Shown in pieces: positions 1 through 7,508 of a stretch of DNA of 36,759 nt. Positions within the stretch are counted from its first letter, which is position 1. Every line of letters starts with the position of its first letter. Made by a program: the position numbers and the translations under genes. A model generated the notes under the pieces. The model did not search any database and had not been told where the DNA came from. It worked only from the letters and a program-made list of their open reading frames with translations. Source of the DNA: Desulfobacterium sp. (GTDB lineage Bacteria > Desulfobacterota > Desulfobacteria > Desulfobacterales > SURF-7); assembly GCA_013824585.1 (NCBI GenBank), contig PNOB01000003.1, forward strand, positions 1 to 36,759, given 5' to 3'.

Positions 1-819
1 ATGCGGTGTCGCGGTCATCAGCAGGAAGTGCCGGGTAAGGGTTGACAGGAGTTGTCCGAGCCGGTAGCGTTTGGTGTATTTTGCTTCATTGCCGAATACC
101 GTAGCCGACATTTTGTGTGCCTCGTCACAGACAATCAGATCCCATCTGCAATCCGGGGCCTGTAGTTTCTGTTGCACATCTTCATTGCGAGAGAGTTTGT
201 CCAGGCGGGCAATGATCAGGTTTGTTTCCAGAAACCAGTTGCCGGTGCGTGCAGCTTCGAGCTTATCGTTTGTGAGAATCTCAAACGGCAAGGAAAATCG
301 GCGGTAGAGTTCATCCTGCCACTGTTCAGCAAGACTGCCTGGGCATACGATTAAGCAGCGCTGGAGATCACCACGGGCAATCAGTTCCTTGATAAACAGG
401 CCGGCCATGATTGTTTTACCTGCACCAGGGTCGTCAGCCAGAAGGAAACGGAGCGGCTGCCGGGGGAGCATTTCCTCGTAGACTGCGGTGATCTGATGGG
501 GCAGGGGATCAACCAGTGAGGTGTGGACTGCCAGCACCGGGTCGAACAGATGGGCAAGATGGATACGATGCGCTTCGGAAACCAGCCGGAACATGGACCC
601 GTCACCATCAAAGCTCCATGGCTGTCCTTGTTCGACCAGATCCAGCCGCTGTTCATCACTGCGGTAGAGCAGTTCGTTGGCTACCCTGCCATTTGGTGCT
701 TTATAAGTCAGCTCCAGCGCCTCGGAACCATACCACTGAATATTGACGACAGTGACCAGGCAGTCAGGCAGGAGCCCGCGTATGGACGCGTTTGGTTCAA
801 GGTCTTCGAGTCGAATCAT
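1..819 (-). CDS. SNF2/DEAH-type helicase, N-terminal part (runs off the left edge)
   Basis: Open frame from ATG at 819 to position 1 (273 codons, in frame, no stop). Begins MIRLEDLEPNASIRGLLPDCLVTVVNIQWYGSEALELTYKAPNGRVANELLYRSDE. Walker A LLADDPGAGKTIMAGLFIKELI, motif II CDEAHKM, motif III FLLMTATPH. Absent from the ORF track because it is truncated. Confidence 0.88.
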   Translation of the reverse strand, partial: MIRLEDLEPNASIRGLLPDCLVTVVNIQWYGSEALELTYKAPNGRVANELLYRSDEQRLDLVEQGQPWSFDGDGSMFRLVSEAHRIHLAHLFDPVLAVHTSLVDPLPHQITAVYEEMLPRQPLRFLLADDPGAGKTIMAGLFIKELIARGDLQRCLIVCPGSLAEQWQDELYRRFSLPFEILTNDKLEAARTGNWFLETNLIIARLDKLSRNEDVQQKLQAPDCRWDLIVCDEAHKMSATVFGNEAKYTKRYRLGQLLSTLTRHFLLMTATPH

Positions 820-1064
820 TTTTTGTCCTGTGATAACAATATTAAAATGGGGGTATGATCTTATTTTATTATGATTGGCAATTACTTCAAAAAAACGCAA
901 CAGATTTTTTCCGGCGTAATAAAAACTGTTGAGCATACAAATCTGGATGCCGGATATAAGTCCGGCAAGACCGAAAATTTTGGACAATCAAGTTATTCAA
1001 ATACATCAATCATTGAGTATTCTAATTCCCGAATTCTGACAGCCCGAATCTGAAAAGTTTTCCC

Positions 1065-1093
1065 TTGACAAGGAACGAAGTATTCTTTACTAT
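1065..1093 (+). promoter_or_regulatory. Putative sigma70 promoter of the tetR gene
   Basis: TTGACA (1065-1070), 17-nt spacer, TACTAT (1088-1093), immediately followed by the operator-like palindrome at 1096-1113. Confidence 0.6.
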
Positions 1094-1095
1094 CC

Positions 1096-1113
1096 GGACT
1101 GAACGTTCATTCC
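1096..1113. promoter_or_regulatory. Putative TetR operator 1
   Basis: GGACTGAACGTTCATTCC, an 18-bp palindrome with one mismatched pair; half-site matches the perfect palindrome at 1753-1770. Confidence 0.65.
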
Positions 1114-1143
1114 GCATTAAAATGCGGGTAAAGATTTTAACGG

Positions 1144-1728
1144 ATGAAATCGTTTTTGGGAGTAGTCGATTTGGACAAGCGTGAAGATATTTTGCAGGCT
1201 GCTCTGGAGTTGTTTGCAGAGAGGGGTTATCATGGTACGGCTGTGTCCCTGATCGCCGAGAAGGCCAAGGTGGGGAGTGGGACTATATACCGCTATTTCC
1301 AGGATAAGGAGCAGTTGGTCAACGAGCTCTATCGTTACTGGAAAACAGAGGTGGCCAAGGCTGTGAAAGAGGACTTGGCGGATAATTTGCCCCTGCGAAC
1401 TCTATTCCATGAAACCTGGAGCCGTTGGGTGGAATTTGCCATGAAAAACCGTGCGGCCTATTCGTTTCTCATCGCGCATCATCACGCCCCTTATCTGGAT
1501 CAGGCCAGTGTGGCAATCAACGAGAAGATCCATGGAGAGTATCGAATTTTTTTTGAAATCGGGCGACAGGAGCAGATTATCAAAGATATCAATCCGGAAC
1601 TGATCATGGCCATCGTGACCGGTATATTTTCGGAAATGATGCGGGAATACTGGGCCGGTCATTTGCAGCTTACACCAGAACTCATTGATCAGGCCGAAGA
1701 AGCCTGTTGGCATGCCATTCGGCGGTAA
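1144..1728 (+). CDS. TetR/AcrR family transcriptional regulator
   Basis: 194 aa; N-terminal HTH typical of TetR: KREDILQAALELFAERGYHGTAVSLIAEKAKVGSGTIYRYFQDKEQLVNEL. Confidence 0.93.
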   Translation: MKSFLGVVDLDKREDILQAALELFAERGYHGTAVSLIAEKAKVGSGTIYRYFQDKEQLVNELYRYWKTEVAKAVKEDLADNLPLRTLFHETWSRWVEFAMKNRAAYSFLIAHHHAPYLDQASVAINEKIHGEYRIFFEIGRQEQIIKDINPELIMAIVTGIFSEMMREYWAGHLQLTPELIDQAEEACWHAIRR

Positions 1729-1752
1729 CAGGTTGATTTTTTATTGTGAAAC

Positions 1753-1770
1753 GGAATGAATATTCATTCC
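1753..1770. promoter_or_regulatory. Putative TetR operator 2
   Basis: GGAATGAATATTCATTCC is a perfect 18-bp palindrome between tetR and the next gene; shares the TTCATTCC half-site with 1096-1113. Confidence 0.7.
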
Positions 1771-1787
1771 TGAAAAGAGGGGGAGTA

Positions 1788-2283
1788 ATGAACACTCGCA
1801 GGTATTTTCGGAACCTATCCACCCTTATGGGCTTTTTATCCGGAAAGTGCTCTGAAATCATCGACTTTTCCGAATGAAGCAACCTATGCCCAGGCGCGAC
1901 AATATGCAGTGGAATTGATGGTGCAGGTGAGTTCGGGAAATGCTTTTGAGTTCAGTCGTGAAGTAAGCTTCGGCGATGTCAAGAAAAACCTGGCGCCGAT
2001 CTGGTTCAGTAAAATGATCACCGATGAGCATAGCATTGACAGGGAACGCTGCCAACACTGCGGCACCTGTGCGGAACTCTGTCCCACCGGCGCCATTGAT
2101 CCGGAAAAAGGAGCGGTAAACAAGGAGGTTTGTGTGGACTGCATGGGCTGCATTAACAACTGTCCGGCCCAGGCTGTACGCATGGTTTACTGGGGCAAAC
2201 CGCTTGTCGGATATCATGATTTTTTGCGTCAACAAGGAATCGCCGTAAAGGAACCGAAAGAAATCGTTCATGGAGAATCATGA
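1788..2283 (+). pseudogene. 5'-truncated/frameshifted EFR1-like flavodoxin-ferredoxin protein (C-terminal 2x[4Fe-4S] half remains)
   Basis: GA-rich SD and ATG at 1788 start a frame that stops near 1877. From 1792 a different frame encodes GIFGTYPPLWAFYPESALKSSTFPNEATYAQARQYAVELM...CQHCGTCAELCPTGAID...CVDCMGCINNCPAQAVRMVYWGK with no in-frame ATG until 1909. Two CxxCxxCxxxCP ferredoxin clusters; no flavodoxin domain. Confidence 0.6.
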
Positions 2284-2299
2284 ACATCGGAGGATGGAG

Positions 2300-2401
2300 A
2301 TGTTGAGATATTACGCAAAACAAGGTGAAATCCCCAAAATGGGAGAAATCTGGGTGCCGATGGGGCAGAAAAGACATCTACGGAAGGAAATGAAATCATG
2401 A
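2300..2401 (+). CDS. Small ORF, 33 aa, overlapping the next gene by ATGA
   Basis: GGAGG (2289-2293) lies 6 nt before ATG 2300; encodes MLRYYAKQGEIPKMGEIWVPMGQKRHLRKEMKS; its stop TGA overlaps the ATG at 2398. May be real or a gene remnant. Confidence 0.3.
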   Translation: MLRYYAKQGEIPKMGEIWVPMGQKRHLRKEMKS

Positions 2402-3831
2402 AAGTATTATTTCTATGCGGAAGCCCGAGAAAGAAGGAGAGCTCAAGTTATGCGGTCGCCCGGTATCTTTCCTATTTTCTTGATGTTGATTATGAATTCG
2501 TGGATGTAGCCCAGGCCAATTTGTCCTACGATGCTGCCGAAACTGAACTTGAATTTGCCGGAATCGTCCAAAAAATGAACAATGCTCAAGTGATCATTTG
2601 GACCTTTGGCGCCATTTGCTGGCATGCGCCCATACACCTCAAACTGTTTTGGGACAAACTTTTTGCTCAAAACCAGACTTTTGAGGGCAAAATCGCACTT
2701 ACGCTTATGTCTGGCGCTCATTTCCTGGATGACTATATCCTCGACCGCGTTAAATACATCAGCGAACAGTTAGGCTTTGGTTATCTGGGAGATGTCTCAG
2801 CCGACGGATTGCCCGGCGGCTATGCCGATTATGAAACAACCGAAAACTCCTGCCGTGTGTTGGCGCAACAGATCAATCAAGCCTTGGCAACCGGTTATGT
2901 TCCTTACCGGGAGAGCACTTATATTAAGCGGGAATATCTGTCAGCATTGCATTTCGGATCCGGATTCCAGGTTGATGACGCGGCTGCGCCAAAGGAAGGG
3001 GACAAACGACTGCTGGTCATCACCGGACCTGGTATTGAAAGGAATCCGGCCGCGGCATCCATCTATGAAACCATTCGGCGAATTTCACAAAATGAGGTGG
3101 AACTGGTTGAAATTGAAAAAGCCGGCATTCAGGCTTGTCGCTTGAACTATCAATGTTTGTTAAAGGAAAACATCAGCTGTGTCCAACAGGATGCATTCGA
3201 AGATATAAAACACAAAATGAAAATGGCGGACGGAATTATCTATATCGGACATTGCACATCAGCCTTCGTGGACGCCCACCTGCAGGCCTTCATTACGCGT
3301 ACCGGCTCCATGCTGACAATGCCCCAACTCAAGGGAAAATACGGCTTTGTCGTAGCCACCGGCGGCGGGCCGCTGGGTCGGTATGCCGCCGGTCATCTGG
3401 ATAAGCTATTGCGGCGCTATGGGATTACCAGCCTGGCAGCCCTGACTGATGGTGATCAGAATACCAAGGATTTTCCGGCAACGCTTCAATGGGCGGTCCG
3501 CAATCTCGATCAAGCCCTGGCGGAAAAATGGCGGATGGCGGATCGTTTCACCTATCGCGCGGAACACTATTTCATGCGGGAGAACGCGGCCAAATTCGGA
3601 ATGGTATTCCGAGGACTGTATGGATTTCATCACCGGGAGAAATTGTTCGATTTTCCCCACTACTGGATAACCAAAGTCTTATGGTTTGTTTTCAGAAGCG
3701 AGAAATTGATCGGTTTGCTGATGGCCTGGATCGAAAAGATAACGATTCGGCAACGGAAGAAGCGGATGAAGCACGATCTGGAGCGTTATGGCACAGGTAA
3801 AGGCCGGGAGGTAACAAGTGTCATATTGTAA
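2398..3831 (+). CDS. Tandem flavodoxin-fold / NAD(P)H-dependent oxidoreductase-like protein
   Basis: 477 aa; two NADPH-FMN-reductase/flavodoxin-like starts (MKVLFLCGSPRKKESSSYAVARYL and KRLLVITGPGIERNPAAASIYETIRR), then a C-terminal segment with a hydrophobic and a basic stretch. Confidence 0.75.
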   Translation: MKVLFLCGSPRKKESSSYAVARYLSYFLDVDYEFVDVAQANLSYDAAETELEFAGIVQKMNNAQVIIWTFGAICWHAPIHLKLFWDKLFAQNQTFEGKIALTLMSGAHFLDDYILDRVKYISEQLGFGYLGDVSADGLPGGYADYETTENSCRVLAQQINQALATGYVPYRESTYIKREYLSALHFGSGFQVDDAAAPKEGDKRLLVITGPGIERNPAAASIYETIRRISQNEVELVEIEKAGIQACRLNYQCLLKENISCVQQDAFEDIKHKMKMADGIIYIGHCTSAFVDAHLQAFITRTGSMLTMPQLKGKYGFVVATGGGPLGRYAAGHLDKLLRRYGITSLAALTDGDQNTKDFPATLQWAVRNLDQALAEKWRMADRFTYRAEHYFMRENAAKFGMVFRGLYGFHHREKLFDFPHYWITKVLWFVFRSEKLIGLLMAWIEKITIRQRKKRMKHDLERYGTGKGREVTSVIL

Positions 3832-5017
3832 TACACGAAGATGGAAACCGAAGATCCAAATGGGGGTAAGGTTTTTTTTCATCATCGTTTGTATCAGTAT
3901 CATCCACGTTTCCATAGTAACGGGGTGTCGTAATGTTAATAAGGACAACATGAAAGTGAACGATATGACAACAAGTCAAAAACAAATGGAAAACAGTATT
4001 TCCTTTGACAATCCAGTGCCCACGAACATCAGTAAACCCGGATCTTTATGGAGCACAGTGTGGGATTTCGTTTCCGGTGATGAAATCCGAGAGCCGGTTA
4101 ATCCCCTGGGGCCTTTTGAGGTAGATCTCCGGGTATCGGAACCTCCCGCGTCCGAGGGGCTCAAGGTTTGTTGGATCGGTCATTCCACGGTCATCATTGA
4201 CATCGATGGGTTGAGGTTTTTAACCGATCCCATATGGAGCCGCAGGTGCTCGCCGGTTGACATGATCGGACCGCGGCGTTTTTTCGATCCGCCGGCTGCC
4301 CTGGATCAGGTCAAGTTTGTGGACGGCGTGATCATCTCCCATGATCACTACGACCACCTTGACGAAGCAACTATTCGGCGGTTGGGGGAAAGGGACATTA
4401 TTTTTTATGTACCTATGGGAGTGGGGTCGCATCTGCGGTCGTGGGGGATCCCGGAAAAAAAGATCCGCGAACACCATTGGTGGGAAGGCACCCGCATCGG
4501 CTTTGATCACCAACTGGTCGCTACGCCGGCCCGGCATTTTTCCGGGCGCGGTATATTCGACCGCAACAAGACCTTATGGGCTTCCTGGGTGATTACGGGG
4601 AAAACGCACCGCGTTTTTTTCGGCGGTGACGGCGGTTTTTTCCAGGGAATGAAAACCATCGGTGAATTGTACGGTCCTTTTGACATGACTTTGCTGGAGA
4701 TCGGCGCCTATCATCCTGGTTGGGGAGAGATCCATCTGGGACCAAAGAATGCTGTCAAAGCTCATTCTGCCGTTCGCGGGAAAGTACTCATGCCCATCCA
4801 TTGGGGTACCTTCAAACTGGCGCTGCATACATGGACCGCACCGGCTGAGGAAGTGATTCAATACGCAAAAACTGGCGGCCTTCCGCTGTTGATGCCGAGG
4901 CCTGGAAGGATGGTTGAATTGCCTGAAGCCCCCCTGATATCCAGGTGGTGGGAAGAACCGGAAGAGAATCGTCAACTCGCTGACGCGGGCCTGGATTCAT
5001 TCTCCTATGCCAAGTAA
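3818..5017 (+). CDS. MBL-fold metallo-hydrolase, NAPE-PLD-like, probable lipoprotein
   Basis: Hydrophobic N-terminus with lipobox-like SIVTGC; MBL motif SHDHYDHLD; WIGHSTVIIDIDGLRFLTDPIW, TPARHFSGRG, FFGGDGGFF, MPIHWGTFKLALH match the NAPE-hydrolysing phospholipase D-like / UlaG-like group. Confidence 0.85.
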   Translation: MSYCNTRRWKPKIQMGVRFFFIIVCISIIHVSIVTGCRNVNKDNMKVNDMTTSQKQMENSISFDNPVPTNISKPGSLWSTVWDFVSGDEIREPVNPLGPFEVDLRVSEPPASEGLKVCWIGHSTVIIDIDGLRFLTDPIWSRRCSPVDMIGPRRFFDPPAALDQVKFVDGVIISHDHYDHLDEATIRRLGERDIIFYVPMGVGSHLRSWGIPEKKIREHHWWEGTRIGFDHQLVATPARHFSGRGIFDRNKTLWASWVITGKTHRVFFGGDGGFFQGMKTIGELYGPFDMTLLEIGAYHPGWGEIHLGPKNAVKAHSAVRGKVLMPIHWGTFKLALHTWTAPAEEVIQYAKTGGLPLLMPRPGRMVELPEAPLISRWWEEPEENRQLADAGLDSFSYAK

Positions 5018-5032
5018 TGATATCCTTAGCGC

Positions 5033-6352
5033 CTAATCCTGCATCACGCAGGCATGATCTGAATCCTGCATATTGAGGCGGACAGATTTAAATTTTTCCT
5101 CCTGTGCCAGAAATGCATCCACTACTTCCGGTGCAAAATGTTTGCCTCTGGCTTTTAAAATCATTTCTTTGACTTTTTCGTGGGAATAGGAATCCTTATA
5201 AACCCTTTTGGATGTCAGTGCATCGTAAACATCTGCCAGGGCGATGAGTCTTGCAGATAAAGGGATGGCTTCCCCTTTGAGGCCTTCCGGATACCCGCTT
5301 CCATCCCATTTTTCATGATGATAAAAAGCGATTTCCCGTCCAATGGTAAGGAAAGACTGTCCTTTGGTTTCCAACTCAATCAGTTCGATCGCTTCTCCGC
5401 CTAGTCTGGCATGGCTCTTCATGATTTCAAATTCTTCAGGAGTGAGTCTGGCCGGCTTCAGCAGGATGGAATCCGGTATGCCTACCTTGCCGATATCATG
5501 TAAAATGGAAGAGTTGAAAACATCATCAATATATTCATTGGTTATGTAATCTTTGTAGTCCGGTAGATCAGACAAGGCTTCTGCAAGGATTTTACTGTAT
5601 TCCCTCATTCTTTCCAGATGCAGACCCGTATCCATATCCCGGTATTCAGCCAGTTTCGCAAGCCCAAGTATGGTCGCGCCACGGGCTGCCTGAAGTTTTT
5701 TATCTGCTTCAATCAATTTTCTTTCCATGATTCTTTTTTCAGTGACATCGCGTGCAATCCCCCTGAAACCGGCCGGGTTACTTTTTGAGTCTCTGAAGAG
5801 GGCAATGGAAGCTTCTATAATTCGATTTGAACCATTTTTGTTCACATACTCCACTTCAAAAAGTGAATTGGGCCTTCCGGTTTTAAAAACCGTTTTGGCT
5901 TCTATAAGAATTTTTTTCAAATTTTTTTCATCGATAAACTCTTTTTGATTTCGGCCTAACAGTTCATTACTGGAAAGACCTAATATCCTGCAGAATGAAT
6001 CGTTAAAAAAGGTGACATTTCCATCCAGGTCTACCTCATAGTATCCTTCCTCAATGCTTTCCAGGATCGATCGGTATTTTTCTTCGCTTTCACGCAGAGC
6101 GCTTTCAGCTTTTTTCCGGTTGTTGATCGTATATTGAACATGGGATCCAAATATGAGAAAAAGACACAGAACAATGACACGGGAATAAATATCATACAGG
6201 TTGGCACCGAACAGATTTTCGGAAAAACTGAAACCAGGGGACAGAAAGATATGCATGAACGATTCAATGAACCAGAACGCTACGGATAGACTGATTCCGA
6301 TCAGGATCATGGAATCCCTTTCAAAGGGATTGATTTTGGTCGCTTCTTTCAT
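5033..6352 (-). CDS. Membrane PAS-domain HD-GYP protein (putative cyclic-di-GMP phosphodiesterase)
   Basis: TM segments at the N-terminus, PAS (EEKYRSILESIEEGYYEVDLDGNVTFFNDSFCRILG), HD-GYP motifs SSILHDIGKVGIPD and YHHEKWDGSGYPEGLKGEAIPLSARLIALADVYDAL. Start chosen at ATG 6352 (SD AAGGAG 8 nt upstream); the track extends to 6391. Confidence 0.9.
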   Translation of the reverse strand: MKEATKINPFERDSMILIGISLSVAFWFIESFMHIFLSPGFSFSENLFGANLYDIYSRVIVLCLFLIFGSHVQYTINNRKKAESALRESEEKYRSILESIEEGYYEVDLDGNVTFFNDSFCRILGLSSNELLGRNQKEFIDEKNLKKILIEAKTVFKTGRPNSLFEVEYVNKNGSNRIIEASIALFRDSKSNPAGFRGIARDVTEKRIMERKLIEADKKLQAARGATILGLAKLAEYRDMDTGLHLERMREYSKILAEALSDLPDYKDYITNEYIDDVFNSSILHDIGKVGIPDSILLKPARLTPEEFEIMKSHARLGGEAIELIELETKGQSFLTIGREIAFYHHEKWDGSGYPEGLKGEAIPLSARLIALADVYDALTSKRVYKDSYSHEKVKEMILKARGKHFAPEVVDAFLAQEEKFKSVRLNMQDSDHACVMQD

Positions 6353-6452
6353 CAATTTCACTCCTTTTCCATCCGGAAGACAATCAGACACCTGTTATAC
6401 AATCAGGTGGTTGGTTCAAATGAATGGCTTACTATACAGAAACATTATGGAT

Positions 6453-6477
6453 TATTCAACCTGTATCGGATTTTGAA
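6453..6477. repeat. 25-nt direct repeat, copy A
   Basis: TATTCAACCtgTATCGGATTTTGAA; 23/25 identical to 10868-10892, same orientation. Confidence 0.6.
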
Positions 6478-7433
6478 ATCATCATTTTAACAATGTCCGA
6501 ATTTTTTCTCTGTGATTTTTTTTTATTTATTTCAACAGTCACATGGGACAGACGGTGAAATCGGCATAAAGCTGTTTTATAGTCTTCCGGAACCGCGTCT
6601 GTATGCGATGTCAGTGAAATAATGGCGCTATATTGTCCCTGACCCAATCGCCATAGGTGCAGATCATCCACCGAAGCAGCTCCGATCGATTCGACGGTCT
6701 CCCGGATATCCTGAAGCATATGGTTGTCACTGTTGTGGTCGAGCAGTACCTTGCCGGTTTCTTTCAGTAAGCCGACTGACCAGCGGCTGATCATCAGAGC
6801 CCCTGCAATACCCATAACCGGATCCAGAAATGTCCATCCGAAAGTCATTCCGAAAAACAGTGCGACAATAGCCAGAATCGATGTCAAGGCATCGGCCAGC
6901 ACATGGATATAAGCTGCACGAAGATTGTGGTCATGGTCATGTTCATGATGGTGATGCTCCGGATCTTCTCTGAGTATAAATGCGCAGATCACATTAACCC
7001 CCAGCCCGACAACAGCTACAATCAAAGCCTCGTTAAAGCGGATGGAGCGGGGTTCGAACAGACGATGGATGGATTCATACGCCATGAAAAATGCGATAAA
7101 GGCAAGGAGAAGTGCACTGCTGTAACCAGCAAGGTCGTTGATCTTGCCGGTTCCGAATGAAAAATTGGAATTGCTTTTATGTTTTTTTACAAAATAATAT
7201 GCCATGGCCGTGATGCCCATGGCTGAGGCGTGACTGGCCATGTGCCAACCATCAGCCAGAAGGGCCATGGAACCGAAAAGAATTCCGGAAATGATCTCCA
7301 CAACCATGGTGGTGACGGTCAGGATGATCACGAACCAGGTTCGGCGTTCATTGGCATGATGGGAATCGGACAGGAAATCGTGGCCATGCGGACAAGTAAA
7401 AGAGGGCCTTTGTGGAAACATCATGATGAACAA
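6456..7433 (-). CDS. dmeF: CDF-family divalent metal efflux transporter, DmeF-like (Co/Ni)
   Basis: CPHGHDFLSDSHHANERRTW N-terminus, LLADGWHMASHASAMGITAMAYYF, His-rich loop DPEHHHHEHDHDHNLRAAYIHVLADALTSILAIVAL. Confidence 0.85.
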   Translation of the reverse strand: MFIMMFPQRPSFTCPHGHDFLSDSHHANERRTWFVIILTVTTMVVEIISGILFGSMALLADGWHMASHASAMGITAMAYYFVKKHKSNSNFSFGTGKINDLAGYSSALLLAFIAFFMAYESIHRLFEPRSIRFNEALIVAVVGLGVNVICAFILREDPEHHHHEHDHDHNLRAAYIHVLADALTSILAIVALFFGMTFGWTFLDPVMGIAGALMISRWSVGLLKETGKVLLDHNSDNHMLQDIRETVESIGAASVDDLHLWRLGQGQYSAIISLTSHTDAVPEDYKTALCRFHRLSHVTVEINKKKSQRKNSDIVKMMISKSDTG

Positions 7434-7454
7434 TCTCTATGTCTTGTTTTGTGA

Positions 7455-7486
7455 GACAGACAATCCCGGCAAAGGGATTGTCTGTC
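7455..7486. promoter_or_regulatory. Perfect 13-bp inverted repeat upstream of the dmeF-like gene
   Basis: GACAGACAATCCC (7455-7467) ggcaaa GGGATTGTCTGTC (7474-7486). No T-tract on either side, so operator, leader or terminator role is unresolved. Confidence 0.6.
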
Positions 7487-7508
7487 CATTAACCTGCAAG
7501 CGCCTGGA

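Noticed and set aside
381-659. Track ORF on the minus strand (92 aa)
   Set aside because: Out of frame with the real helicase reading frame on the same strand, which shows Walker A/B motifs.
948-967. TGCCGGA-tataag-TCCGGCA hairpin
   Set aside because: Only a 7-bp stem, no adjacent T-tract and not at a gene end; may be chance.
871-1053. 60-aa plus-strand ORF before tetR
   Set aside because: Low-complexity translation, no recognisable domain, no convincing SD; the region looks intergenic.
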